The notes under the pieces are model-generated. The model saw only the letters and a program-made list of their open reading frames with translations, ran no database searches and was not told the origin of the DNA. Source: Symsagittifera roscoffensis (taxonomy: Eukaryota; Xenacoelomorpha; Acoela; Convolutidae). From it: DNA of 64,000 bases. The stretch's first letter is position 1. Each line of letters starts with the position of its first letter. The position numbers were made by a program, and so were the translations under genes. The stretch lies in assembly GCF_963678635.1 (NCBI RefSeq), contig NC_087070.1:22117461-22181460 (forward strand), given 5' to 3'. Positions 26,386 to 38,299 of the stretch are shown here, piece by piece.

Positions 26386-27300
26386 TTACCTCGACGTGCA
26401 TCCATGAACTAGCAGACCGTATGAAATCACTGGTACTAAACATGTTTTGTATGAATGAACTCGTGAAGTTGTACAAGAAATTTCCCGAGCCTGGTTTAAA
26501 ACTATTTTGAACTTAGATATTTCTAGGCATAAGTAATCTACAAAGTCGTTTAAATTTTTTTTTTCACCGATCAAAACACTCAAAATTTGAAAATTTGAAC
26601 TTGAGTTTTCATATTTTCAAGTGTTGTTTACTTTTACAAGTTTTCCCAAATTCGATTAACCTCTGCACCAGTCATCTACTTTCAACAACTTTTTTCAAAG
26701 TTAAGCTTTTATGAATTTTAATGTGTTGCTCTCTAGCATAGTTTTATCGTCCGCAAAAAGTGTCCCTTTCCGGTGGATTAAATTATCCGGTTGATCCTTC
26801 ATAAATATCAGAATCGAAAAATCCCTAATAAAAAACCTTGCGGTACACAGCACTTTGAATTTTTGAAAGATGAAATTAATGGACCAAATTGAACTGAAAG
26901 TTTTCGATTTTCAAAATAATTCTTTGACCAATTATCAAAAAACTTGCTGAAGCATAAAATTTGCAGTTTGTCGGCAAGAATGTTTAACCCTATCATACGC
27001 CTTGTTCAGATCTACGATAAAAGCGTAGCCGTAATTTTGTTTCTCAATTAATTTCCGAATATATTATGTTTTTTTTGTAATAGCGTGGCTTTATGAGTGT
27101 TAATTCCGAAAACCAAATTGGTTGGAGCATATTATTTTGTTTTTAGTCGGTACCGATAAAATTCCTTTATTCACCAATCTTTCAAAAATTTTGCTGTATT
27201 TGTTAATAAACTGATCGGCCTATACTTGTTTGGATCATTCATTTTCCGTCTTTATGTTAACCTATGATTGTTTCTATTATTCGGAAAAATTTGGGAAAAA
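26386..27300 (-). mobile_element. dead non-LTR retrotransposon (LINE) reverse transcriptase
   Basis: Read on the - strand across several frames, the classic non-LTR RT landmarks appear in order: YRPISLLTNTAKFL and QFGFR (about 27110-27235), motif A VDLNKAYDRV (about 27000-27035), motif B CVPQGFLLG (about 26820-26850), motif C FADD (about 26735-26750), then SYGLLVHGC-like sequence near 26395-26425. This order fits the CR1/Jockey type. Many stops and frameshifts separate the pieces, and the 5' end with endonuclease is not visible. It is a truncated inactive copy. Confidence 0.8.
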
Positions 27301-27913
27301 CTTCCAATTGCATACTTTGGTTAAGAATTGAAGCCAAGGAAGGAGCGATGACTGTTACACACATTTTAATCAAAAATTTACTCAGTCTATCCTAATCTGT
27401 AAAATATTTGTTGTTGAAGCTAATAATTAGTTTTTTGTTTCTATAACGCCAAGGTCATTAAGTATACACGTTTTAGAAACCAAGTTTTTTCAAGGAAAAA
27501 ATTTTTTCCCATCAAATTTAATAAATCTCTTTTTCCAAGAAATTTATTAAAACCAACCGGAAAATCGCAGTAATTTAACCAGCCGAAAAAATACATCATT
27601 TGGATGAAGTTTAAATAACAATCGTAACTATCATATAATTGTTGCTTAATTATTTTAGAACACTTAAATGTTTTCGGCTGGGTGATACTTCGGCTGGTCT
27701 TCACTTCGGCTGGCTTATATACTACTGGATTTGAATATTTCTACTTTTCGAAGCAACTCTTAATTGAATATAATCAATCGTTTTCAATTTTTATCGCGCA
27801 TTTAATTATTTGTTTTCTTTGAGCCGTTTCAACTTGTTGATAATTAATTGAAACTAAATTCGTTTTTTGTTTTCAACAATTTTCAGCTTTTGTGGTAAAT
27901 AATAATTTTTTTA
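27301..27913. other. no gene recognised; CCAGCCGAA words
   Basis: The word TTCGGCTGG or its complement appears four times between about 27575 and 27715, three of them spaced about 15-16 bp apart. The 87-codon - strand frame at 27441-27704 overlaps these words and shows no family features. Confidence 0.35.
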
Positions 27914-28034
27914 TTAAACAACTTGTTGTTGTTTTTTGATTACGTTTTTTGGAGGTAAGGAGTGGAGGGGGAAGAGGTGGAGTTGGTGACCATGGGGATG
28001 AGCGTGTTGGTTCTGGTTTGAATTTTTCAAAAAG
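27914..28034 (-). CDS. candidate 3'-terminal exon of an unidentified gene
   Basis: On the - strand a strong acceptor (TTTTTGCAG, ending at 28035) opens onto a stretch richer in C than its surroundings. One frame ends in TAA at 27914-27916, which overlaps an AATAAA polyadenylation word (27910-27915), giving about 39 residues rich in His, Pro and Gln. Another frame through the same DNA is a Pro-rich run (PTPPLPPP) ending further left. No upstream exon was found. The DNA also reads as a + strand donor (GGAGGTAAGG, about 27950), so strand and reality are both uncertain. Confidence 0.25.
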
Positions 28035-28387
28035 CTGCAAAAATTAGAGTAGAACATTTTTCAGTTTCAAAACATAATCGATCTTTATGGATAATGAACA
28101 AAAATATGTTTTATGGTTTCCACGGAAAACATAAATGAACCATAATCCAAAATAATGAATTTTTTGTTCGAAAAAAATTGGTTATGAGGGATTAAAAATC
28201 CCTTAAGTGGTCTTATTTTGCCACATTACTCGATATTTTAGACAAAGTTTTTTAAATGAATGTTTATTATAATCCATGAAACTTCGGTGGAATGTGTATT
28301 AGCAAAAACAGTCACAAAATCTGAACGATATCAATAATAAAGAAAGCATTCATTTTACAAATTCCAACTCATTGGAGTTGTTAAGCG

Positions 28388-28708
28388 CAGGGGCGGATCT
28401 GGGGTTTTCTCGAGGGGGGGGGGGGGGGGGGGGGGGTGGATTTTAAAAAATTTTCGAAAATTTTGTCAACTTTTTTTTAGGTCGACCAATTTGATTTTCT
28501 GAGCACTCCTAAATCACTTTAATTCCACATTTTGACCAAATTTCCGGCAAATTTATTATACATTGGCGCCAAAGGCGCCTTTGGAAAAAAATATAGGGTC
28601 CGTCACCAAAAACGGATATCTCCGAATGTTACCAAGGGGGACCCTTTCGGTTGGCATGGGGTCGAATTCCTGGAGGGGAGAGGCGTCCCCCCCCTAAATC
28701 CGCTGATG
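28388..28708. mobile_element. hAT-type MITE with 8 bp target duplication
   Basis: The left end is CAGGGGCGGATCTGG and the right end is a decayed inverse CCTAAATCCGCTGATG. The flanks carry the 8 bp direct repeat GTTAAGCG (28380-28387 and 28709-28716). CAGGGG termini plus an 8 bp duplication are the hAT signature. It is non-coding at 321 bp and related to 36259-36629. Confidence 0.8.
28414..28436. repeat. run of 23 G
   Basis: An uninterrupted poly-G inside the hAT MITE; the related copy at 36259-36629 has only GGGGG at the same place. Confidence 0.95.
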
Positions 28709-28780
28709 GTTAAGCGCACGAAAAAAAGGTTTATTTGACTGAATTTTCGGAAAACCAGTTTTCGTAAAACAAAAACAAAA

Positions 28781-31700
28781 ATGGCCCATCTAAGTTCATT
28801 GGAATCAAATTTTAGAGTGATTCATTCGATGCACGAAAAGAAATACAACCAGCGGACAATTGTCAGGAAGTGTATAATAGCTTTGCGGTCAACCAACGGT
28901 AAGTTATCAAAGTTTACAAAGACCACTGGATGTACCGTACCGCCTTTGATTTTTTTTGCATACATTTTCGGGTACTTTTGACGCCAGGAAAAATCTATTT
29001 TTTAAGTAGGGTATGGCTCACTCGGAAAAAAGATACAATTGTTGCTTGGAAAGTTCCCGTTTTTGAAAAGCTTGGAGAACCATTTTCGCCCCTTTTAAAA
29101 GAAAAAAAGCTTTTAGATCCACGTCTGATATACTGTGTAGTCAGTGGTTCTCTTAGTTTATATACGAGGTAAAGTTTTTATGGATTAGGAAATGTAGGCA
29201 GCAGTACAAACTTTGTTACAGTAGAAATGAACAAAAAATTCAAAAATAAAGTTTCAAAAAGGTGGTCAGGGTGCGTTAGGGAAAAGCCCAAAAAATTTTT
29301 AATTCATTGACAAATATTCCATCTTCAGGGTTGAGTTAGCGGAGGAAACTCTATGTCGAAGAGTCAAAATCAACCCGGCCGATTCATGTGTACAACTGAA
29401 GCGAATGCTCAATAATGACCGATCTAAATGCTCGGAGCAAACAAAATTTGAATTATGTCGCTCGGAGTTCAGCTTCAGCGAATCAAAGCAACGTTATTTT
29501 TACAAGTTTGATTGCAGTTTTATAGGGTCAAGTTGCTCGGAAACAGAATTTGGCCTCTTAGATTTCAAATTGGGGGACTTAAATTGGACTTCGGTGGACA
29601 CAATGGAACCAAGCGTGATCGAATCCAAACTTGAAAAAATTTCAGTCGAATCCGACTTCGTTTTCATCAGATGCAAATTGAAGATGTCAAGTTGGATGTA
29701 TTATAAAATGAACAATTTTCAGTTCACATCCAGCGGTCAAGCCGAACAGTTTCTATTTTTTGCGAACCACCTTACAAACTCCAGTTCTAATCGTTACAAA
29801 GCGCCATTTGTTTATGCCAAATCACCAAATTCTTCAAAAACAGTCACAATAAAAAGCAGCAAAGAAGCAAAATTGAAGAATAAACCGAGCATAAATATCG
29901 TTTTCTTTGATGCTACATCGCGCACCGAGGCCTTTTACGCGTGGCCGAACACTATTTCCTTTCTGAAGAACTTATCCTCGACAGGTGAAAGGAAAGTTTT
30001 GGACTTCCGGCTGAGCCAGAGTTTGTACTATCAAACTTTTTACCATTTTCACTCCCTCTTCAACGGAATGAATGGAACAGCTGAAGTTCATTATGAAGAA
30101 ATACTAACGGGTATGTTTTTTATTCCATTTTTTTAAACATAATTTTGGCAATTTCATGCCTTTAGCAATTTGAAACCAAATTGAGAAACATTTATTGGAA
30201 TTAAGTTTAATCATAAATCAGTTTTTTTGTTACGTCAAAAAAAGGGGAATATTGGTTTCACCCTTGAAAACTTTATAGGGTATAGTTTTTGCGGGCTCGT
30301 TTTCAGAAAAATAGGGCTCTTTGACACCCCCGCCCCTCCGCTCACCTTTTAATTTTTACTTATAATAACTCATTGAACGTTGTCCTACTGCAATGTGAAC
30401 AAATTAACAATTGAACAGGTTTGTTTTATTTTAAATTCAACTTGGAAACATCACACGTTGAACATATTTTTATGATAAAAAAATAAAAGAATAGCTAGAT
30501 TGAAAGATGCGAGAAAGCGAAAAAGAGCTGAAAGTAGTTTTATTAGCAATTATTTTAAAACATAATTTTGTCTGTTATTGGAAAATTTGCCTTAGGCTAC
30601 AAATTCTTTCCCAAGTTCAAGCAGTCTGGGTATATGACTGCGTTTTCGCCCGATCTTTGCTACAAAAGACATCTGATGGAAGGGGTCAAAATGTCACTAA
30701 AAAAGAGGTCAGTAGAAGAAAACATTGACTTACGGGTACAAGGTACCCGTAAGAAGCTAGTTAGTTTTCAGAGTTGTTACATAATTTAGAATTTTTACAT
30801 CTCAGAATAAGGTTCAAGTTATTTCAAATCAGGTTCACACAATTCTCCCTTAAGATTTTAATAGTAGTTTTACTCGTGGTTAGTTTGTTTTGACAAACTA
30901 GTTCGTTTTATCAAATATTAAAATGAAAAAAAAAGGTTTCCGAAGGAGCATTTCTAACAATAATCAATGCTTTGAATTTCAGCTTGTACCAATTGGAATT
31001 AAAATTTTTTTTCAAGCTTTTTTTTCAAAACTCATTTTTGGCTTGTAAAATTTCTAAAAAAACTAGATGCGTTTTTAAATGCCATGAACGTCGTAAATAC
31101 TCTAATGTAGGTTTCTTTTGCCTGTTTTTATTTCAAGGAAAAAAAAACTTTAAACATGATATTTTTGCGGTTTTCCTTCTAATTTTTTTTAAAAATTCAT
31201 TTCATTTTCCTTGTTTTAAAAAGAAAACTCCACTATCGATTAGCAAAAATGTACAAATCACTCGAATGTGATCAACTTCTTATTTCGATAGAAAATTTTT
31301 TCTATCAGATTGACCAGGAAAATGAAAATGTTACCTATTGATCCAGGTTTTTCAAATTGACTCAATTTTACCAAAATTTTTTTATTTATAACTGTTCTTG
31401 AATTTCAAACACCTTTAAGTTTTTTTTTCCTTTTTTTCATAACGTTTATTGAGTCTTTTCCATCTAATGGCTATGTTTTATTTGTTCCAAGAACAGTAGC
31501 GTAATGTCTATTTAAATGAAAGTTTGCATCAACTTGTACAACTGAATCAGGATAAATTGAAATTTAAATTCATCACTCCCATTCGAGTAAAATGAGGCAC
31601 ACTGTAAAATATGTTTTACATTCTTCAAGTGGTTAAAAACTGCTAAGATGCTATATTATACAAATTTAATATTTCTTTAACTTTTTTTTCAAATATCTGT

Positions 31701-34700
31701 TAACTATGTTTACTTAAGTTTTGATGGTATTTGATATTGACTGTTCAAAAAAAACAAAAAATACGAAAAAGTTTCAAAAGTTTTAGTTTCAACGAAAATT
31801 ATAGCTCTTTTCAGTACGCCAAAAAAACTTCAGCTTTTTCAGATTTTTTTCCGCCAAAAAGTATAAAGGAAGATAATTGACTTTTTACCAATGATCAATT
31901 TCTGTTTCGACCATTGAAAATGGAAGGAATTTTGTATTCGGGTGTTTTTATTTTTTTTTCGTTTTCCGTGGAAAATCAGGTACCTCAAAAAATCATTGGA
32001 ATGTGTCCAGTGTATCATATTAAACCCGTGCAGTCTTGATTCGACTAACGTTTAGGCAATTCCCACTGTTGAGAAAAAATGGTTTGATATTTTAGAGGTT
32101 TAGGGCAATTTTGAACAAGTAACGCAACACTTTCTATCTGGAATTTTTTCTTTGAAATTTAATCATGAACATTTAATTCTTATTTAAACAAAAGCTAATT
32201 GTCGAAATTTTAAACGTCAAAAAATTATTTTCCATATAAATGATATCTTGCGAAAAAATTGAACAGAAAACTTTGAAGACAATTTTTGTTAATTATGCGA
32301 TCGTACAATTCTGAAATCACACCACGGCCATCCTTATGTTAAGTTTACGTGTGGTTCCTTCCTAGGGCCAATTTGAATTTAAAACCATTTGATAATTTGA
32401 AAGCAGTTTGTACTCTTGATAATAAGTAGAAAATGTACAAAAAAAAATATTTTGTTTCTAAGGTGATTTTCAGCTGTTTTGTTTGAACTAAAGAATACAG
32501 AGTGGTATTTTTTATATTGGGTTGGATTAATCCAAAAAAAAACTAAACAAAATTTTTGGCGTCATAGCGATGCTTTTTTGATCGCGCGTTGGATTTCAAG
32601 ATACAATGGACAATAAAAAATCTCTAATTTACAAGGGCAGCAAAGTGAACTTATCTTGTTACCAAAGCTTAGCTATCAGTAATTAAGTATGATTTTTTTT
32701 GCAGGTTGATTTCTGATTTCTTCTCAAATTCACTTTCTGTTGTTAATGAAGCTAGGAATTTTTTGATAAAAGCTGAATACATGTTTTATCTCGCTTTACT
32801 TGGTTATTTTGCTCAATTATGAATTCTGGCTTAACTGGCTCTTAAGTTCAAACAAAGTTTTCATTTGAAAAATGTTTTCATTTACGACACGGCAAACGCA
32901 CTGAAAGTTTTATTTTTGATAGAATCAAAGAATGGGCTTCAAATTGATACATTTCTGCCCAACCAGACGTTTAATTTTATTTGTAATTTTGCGTAGAAAA
33001 TGGTGGAAAAATTATTAACTGAAGCACACAGGTGTATAAAGTTTCAGGGTAAGAACAACAACAATTTTAAACAAAAGAGTGTAACCAAGAAAACTGCAAG
33101 TAGTGCAGAAAATTATGAGCAAATTATTAGTCAATTTAACTTTGATAAATTAAAAAGAATTATCCTTTGCAGAAAATTAGCAAATTTTTTTCTGAGTTTC
33201 AATTTCAGTTTAAGTTCAAAAAACGGACGAAAAAGTGAAAAATTATCAAATTAGATTGACAGGCCAGACTATAATCAATTCGATTGTTAAGCATGGTATG
33301 CTGCTGAATATTATTCCGAGAACCAAAAAATTGAGATCAATTTCTAAGTGGCTAGCCAAATCGCAGAAGCAGTAAATTTACTGATTGAAGAAATTATGTT
33401 TATGTGTACTTCTGAAAAAAACTGGCTGAAAAAACGGTCAGAGCAAGTAGTTGGTTTTTTTTTGATAGTGGGTTCCGTATACTATCCGCGGTTTTCGCAA
33501 ATTTTAAGCGGATTTAATTTAAAAGAGACGAGATTGCTCATATCAGGGCGAACTTTTGAATAATCCGGCTGCCTTATAAGGTCTATGGAACTATAACTAC
33601 ATGAAAAAATTAAATGTAAACAAAAAAAAATGAAAATTTCTTTTGCAAATAAAATGAGATTTTTTGGAAAAATCATCCTCCTACACACCATCTAAAATAA
33701 AAAGTGATAAGCTTCGCTCCTAGTAACAAATCAATTAGTGCAAGTAAGCTTCCTCTAACCAATTTGGAACGATTTCTAAGACGGATTAAAACTCCGCTTA
33801 CGGGTTAATAGCTTGAAATTTATCACGCATTGATTATCCCAAGTTGGTGAAAATGGCAATCTTTAAACCCTCATAAAATAACAAAAACTGAGGAAAGGTG
33901 AAACATCTTTTCAAATTTAGCCTCAGGAGAACAAAACTTTTTGAATAAAATAAGAAATCCCGTCAAAAATGGGTAGTTAAAAAGTTGAAATTTGTCTGAA
34001 GAAAAAACAAATATCCCCGAGCACAAATAATCCGTAACTTCGTTTACAAAAGTCGGATTAGTTATTTAACTTTGCTTGAAAACAGGACTGGAATCCCAAG
34101 TTTTTAGGCAAAACTTAAAAAAAAACGGCAAATGTCTACAAACTTGGCTGAAAGCTTAACAAATTTAGAGTGAGCTCAAATGAAGGAGATAGCCAACAGG
34201 AAGGTAGAGAATTTTTTGTGTGCGAAGACGAAAATATTTTCCTCCCATATTAGCTACCAGTGAGCACGCAACAGAGGCCCTGAAAACACAATAACATACA
34301 CTAAAAATGTGAAAGCACAAAAAAAATATTCAACATCTTCAAACAGCAAAAAACCTCACACATCATGGGTAATATTTTAAGCGGGTTTCTTAGCGCGCGA
34401 TCCCCTCTCCTCAAACTAAGTGTATCTTGACACCCGAGGAACGTCTAGAAAAAACTATTGGGTTACTCGACCTAAAGTTGATGCTGTTAAATAGAACCAA
34501 AAGGGGGACCCCTTCGTCAATCAGGGGATGAAATCCGCTTTGTCGCCCTTCCCTTAATTCAGTTCTGGGTTTCAGGTTCGACCAACTGTCTAGCCTGAAA
34601 AAACAACTTCAATTAGACAGCACTGGTCTGTTTGTTCCATCTTGCGAAATACTAAAAGTCTCAATCAACACTGATTCTGTGTATCCTGGCTACATAAAAT

Positions 34701-36033
34701 GCTTCAACGGCCAACTTCAAACTGAATATCAACTCGACCAAATGCTCAATCTTCAAAAATTGTGGAGAGCCCAAGGAAAAAAGTTTGTCACATGTGTGAC
34801 CTCAAACATCAATCATAATAATGAGTACACGCATATTAAACACATAGATGGTAAATTAACACAACATCTTTCGGAGGCATCAAAAATGGATGATGTTATG
34901 ACGATTGTATTTTCAGACCACGGTAGTAAATGGAGTACGTATAAATCTTTTCAGCGTCCTGAGTCCCTTATAGATCAATGGCACCCGTTTTTGTTTATAG
35001 TTTTACCAAAAAACGAACAAAATTACTTCTCCAAGAGTGAATTGAGAAATTTGGAAGCGAATCAGTTCAGGTTGACAACTGTGAAAGATCTGCACTATTT
35101 GTTGTCAAAGTTTTCGCAGCAAGGCCAGGATGAACTGAATGGTAAGTGTAAGTCAAACTGGTATGTCAAAGTGTAAACAACTTAAGAATTTATAGGCAAA
35201 AATAGGATTTTCGCAAAGTCAACAAAGGCTTGATGCAGAGGCTCTTTTTCAGTCCCCTCCAACCTTTCAATTTCAATTTTGAAAACTTGTTTCAACATTG
35301 TCATAATGCAAGGAAATTTGGCATGGTGAACAAAATAACAACTGTGAACAGGTTTGTTTTTCAGACCTGACTTCTAACCTCACGTGTTTAGCCATAACAT
35401 CACGTAAAACATCTATTAAAAAAGATGAGTTTTGAAAGTTGGAGAAAATTTGAAAACAGCCATTGCAAAGGCTTAAGTTTGGCCCTGGCTGATTTTTGGT
35501 GCAACTAAATTTTTGGTTTTTAAATTGTTTCAGATCCCAAAAATCATCCAACACGAGGTTTGTTGGACCCCATTCCAAGCCAGAGATCTTGTCTGGATGT
35601 CGAAAAGCTTTCGTACAAAAAAGCTACCAGCGACCTCTGCATATGTGAGCAAGAGGTGTTTTATACCACAAAATCCGACAGGCAAAATGTATCAAATACT
35701 GTTGAAAATTACTTGAACAACTTAATTCCAAAAAATGCCTCAGACGTTTGCTTAACTTTTCGGCTCAAAGTTGTTCAGCTTGCTCGGTACAAATATAATC
35801 GTTCGAACATCACAGACTTGTCCGATCAGCCAGATTTCCGACTTCAAGGAATAGTTGAAATGTCCAATTTCAGAGAGTCAAAAGTTTCTTTCACGGTCAC
35901 AATCAAAAATTGGCGCAACAAGGGCGTGTACAGTGTAGCTTCGGTTATGCGCGACGATTACTATTCTAGGTTCGAAAAATGTCATTCTAAAGTAACATGG
36001 GTGCCTTTAATATACTGTGTTTGTGAAACTTGA
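28781..36033 (+). CDS. DUF229 family protein (sulfatase/alkaline-phosphatase fold), six predicted exons
   Basis: Predicted exons: 28781-28898, 28988-29168, 29329-30110, 30596-30707, 34576-35141, 35534-36033. All five junctions use GT-AG and keep one frame, giving 752 codons plus TGA. Seen: INIVFFDATSRTEAF at about residue 290 (the D-x-x-S nucleophile region), GYMTAF after exon 4 begins, TIVFSDHGSKW at about residue 508 (metal-binding DHG), and NHPTRGLLDPIPSQRSC at about residue 590, followed by a Cys-rich C-terminal part. These match the order in DUF229 proteins, a family of extracellular or membrane proteins with unknown substrate that is expanded in nematodes. The N-terminus is least certain: the chosen ATG has an A-rich context, but I see no signal peptide or membrane segment, so an upstream exon may be missing. 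The donor at 30707 (GAG/GTCAGT) was chosen because only it keeps phase. Intron 4 is 3.9 kb and repeat-laden. Confidence 0.75.
30708..34575. other. large intron of the DUF229 gene
   Basis: The intron starts GTCAGT and ends GGGTTTCAG. Apart from a reverse Helentron-like copy (33650-34070) and a scrap resembling the hAT MITE near 34490-34550, it is AT-rich with no supported gene. The 84-codon frame at 33000-33254 and the 99-codon frame at 30972-31271 look like chance. Confidence 0.55.
33650..34070 (-). mobile_element. degenerate Helentron-like element in an intron
   Basis: Reverse complement of the 24486-25074 family: CCAATTTGGAACGATTTC at about 33760, a GACGGATTAAAACTCCGC block, CCCTCATAAAATAAC near 33870 and GAGCACAAATAATCCG near 34020. 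The ends are eroded. Confidence 0.65.
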
Positions 36034-36258
36034 TATAGTTGATATAAAAACTGGCAGAAGCAATCTGAATTTGACGCTAATAAGCTAAACTTGATTGACA
36101 TTTAACCCATAATTTATAATTCGAAGCATATATTTTTTCATGCAGTGATGACTGTCATTACGGCCGTGTTTTTAGTCGCAAAAATATAGTTTGTTTTTTA
36201 ATGTTAATGATTAATGATAATCATGAGGCGAATAGTTAAAAATAACCGAAGGTTTTTC

Positions 36259-36629
36259 TTGAGGCGGATCTAGGATTTTCTTGGGGGCGGATGTTCAAAA
36301 AATTTTCGAAAGTTTTGACCTTTTGTTTAGGTCGATCAAATTGATTTTCCGAGCTCTCCTAAAGCAGTAAAAAGTGGCTGTTTTGGCCACATTTTCTGCG
36401 CCGCAGGCAAACTTTTTAAAAAAAGGTCAAAAAAGTCATTTTTGAAAAAACAGGTCAAAAAGGCAAGTTAGTATATATGGCGTCAAAGGCGCCATAAGAA
36501 AAATTTTAGTGTCGGTCGGCCAAAAATGATTTTTTTAAAAACGTACCATAGGGGATCTTTGGGTCGGCAGGGTGTCGAATCCCTTAGAAGGGGGCGTCCG
36601 CCCCCCACCCTGCCCTAAATCCGCCCCTG
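36259..36629. mobile_element. second hAT-type MITE
   Basis: Shares the GGCGGATCTAGG left end, the GTTTAGGTCGATCAA block and the CCTAAATCCGCCCCTG right end with 28388-28708. I could not find a target duplication. It lies just downstream of the DUF229 stop codon. Internal CGCCGCAGGC and GGCGTCAAAGGCGCC words are partly palindromic. Confidence 0.65.
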
Positions 36630-36632
36630 AAG

Positions 36633-36812
36633 GACGCATAAGTGATTGCTAGGGGTTTTTCCTATGATGAGGTTATAGAATGACGGAGATGTTTCAACCA
36701 ATAAAAATACGTTAGTCTGTTAAACGTCGAATTTAATGACGCATAAGTGATTGGTATGGGCTTTTCTTATTATGAGATTATAGAATGAGATGTTTCAACC
36801 AATAAGAATCGA
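36633..36812. repeat. 105 bp direct repeat
   Basis: GACGCATAAGTGATTG at about 36633 recurs at about 36738. Both are followed by a GGGCTTTTC-like block, then a TTATAGAATGA block and ATGTTTCAACCAATAA. Confidence 0.85.
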
Positions 36813-36889
36813 CCAACACTGTATGAAATTCTGTAGAAACTCTGTTTTGTTCCATGCCCGCTATCTTCTCGAGAGGGGATCCCAATTTG

Positions 36890-37245
36890 AGGTTGTTCGC
36901 CGTTTTTGAAGCAAGATTTGAGCGGTTTAAGCGGTTTTTTAGACGATTGCACTCAAAATCTTGCTTCAAAATGAGCGGTTTTTGAGCGATTCATAAAAAA
37001 AAAACGCTCAAAAAACGCGCAATAATTGAACAGTACTGAGCGGTTTATCTAAAAAACCGCTCAAAAGCCGCGCAAGATTTGAACGGTCTTTGAGCGGTAA
37101 ACCGCTCAAAAACCGCGCAAGATTTGAGCGGTTTTTGAGAAGTTTTTTCTTGCTCAAATCGCTCATTTTGAAGCAAGATTTTGAGCGCAATCGTCTAAAA
37201 TAACCGCTCAAACCGCTCAAATCTTGCTTCAAACTAGATGAAAAT
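36890..37245. repeat. TTGAGCGG repeat array with palindromic organisation
   Basis: Many direct and inverted copies of TTTGAGCGGTTTTTGAGCGG and CAAATCTTGC. The left and right thirds are inverse copies of each other (TTGAAGCAAGATTTGAGCGG versus CCGCTCAAATCTTGCTTCAA). The same family occurs at 61577-61965 and 62395-62580. Confidence 0.85.
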
Positions 37246-37721
37246 TCTTGACTCGGGTAACAAATACGAAATGAAGAATTTATGTACTTCAAAATCAAAA
37301 CGCGAGTTTAAAAATTTTTCGCAGAAGGTTGGCCAAGGGGGCGTCTTGTGCCGATAACTGCAAGGCTTTCTATGAACAGTTTGTGGGGATCTCCTAAAAA
37401 AATCAGCTTAGCCTCATTGCATTATCTGCTCATTTGGTATTTGGTCTAGATTCAATGTATTGATGCGAGTTTTTCCTACTCTCTTTGAAATGATGCTTTT
37501 ACTCGTAGAGTTTTGAACTCTCAATACTGAGTGGCTGATTAAAATATTCAACCATTTCGTCTCTACTTTATAAGAGATTCAACTGATTGCAGACACGTAC
37601 AGAGGTAAAGCTCCTTCATAAAGAGTACTATTTCAAGGCTTGTAATCAATTTTTTTCTAACCAAAAAATTTCAAGATTAGCGGGAATTAAAAAGACTTGC
37701 GAACAAAATCACACGTGACAA
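37246..37721. other. no gene recognised
   Basis: AT-rich flank between the TTGAGCGG array and the candidate signal-peptide exon; nothing else seen. Confidence 0.4.
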
Positions 37722-37797
37722 ATGATAGCACATCAATTGCTACTTCTAATTGTCGCCTTTTACTTAAGCGTCCTACTTTGTTGCTACTCGGGTCGAG
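37722..37797 (+). CDS. candidate first exon encoding a signal peptide
   Basis: The ATG at 37722 opens a frame reading MIAHQLLLLIVAFYLSVLLC and a few more residues, a textbook secretory signal with a Leu/Val/Ile-rich core. A donor-like CGAGGTAATC follows directly (exon end 37797, phase 1). This combination is unlikely by chance, but I found no convincing downstream exon before the inverted-repeat element at 38300, so it may be a remnant or the start of a gene with a large intron. The mature product is unknown. Confidence 0.35.
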
Positions 37798-38299
37798 GTA
37801 ATCATTTTGTTTCGACTTAAAAAGTCGAAAACAAGGGTATCGTTTTATCCATATTAGAAATTAGCGAGACAAGAAGCAAAAATCGAGCAGAGTCGAAATA
37901 TATCAGAAATAGGCGGAGCGCAGCCAAAAACATCCCTAGCACGATCAAAAATATCAAAAATTGTAATACTTTGTATATTTGTACAGATTTTAGATAATTT
38001 TCGTTGTTTATTTAACATTTGTAGCGCATTTTGGAAAAAAGCCTGCTTAAAATTTTAGATAAAATTACTAAGAGAAAGTAGAGGACTGATCATATAGCGA
38101 TTCCTGTTTCTTTTATTAGGCAAATCTAATTCTCAAGTACCATTTATCATCGAAATATTTTGACAATGCTGGATGAATTAAAAATCAAAAATTAAAAAAA
38201 AAAACATTTAATGTAAAATGAGGCGAATACTTAAAATTTGTTGATTGGAAATGATGGAAAAATTTAATCTCAATTCCCTATCAGGTCGGGTTATTATCT
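37798..38299. other. no gene recognised
   Basis: Would be the start of the intron if the candidate exon at 37722 is real. The word GAGGCGAATA occurs at about 36226 and 38222, and GAGGCGAATG at 38643 inside the next element; I cannot assign it. Confidence 0.35.
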
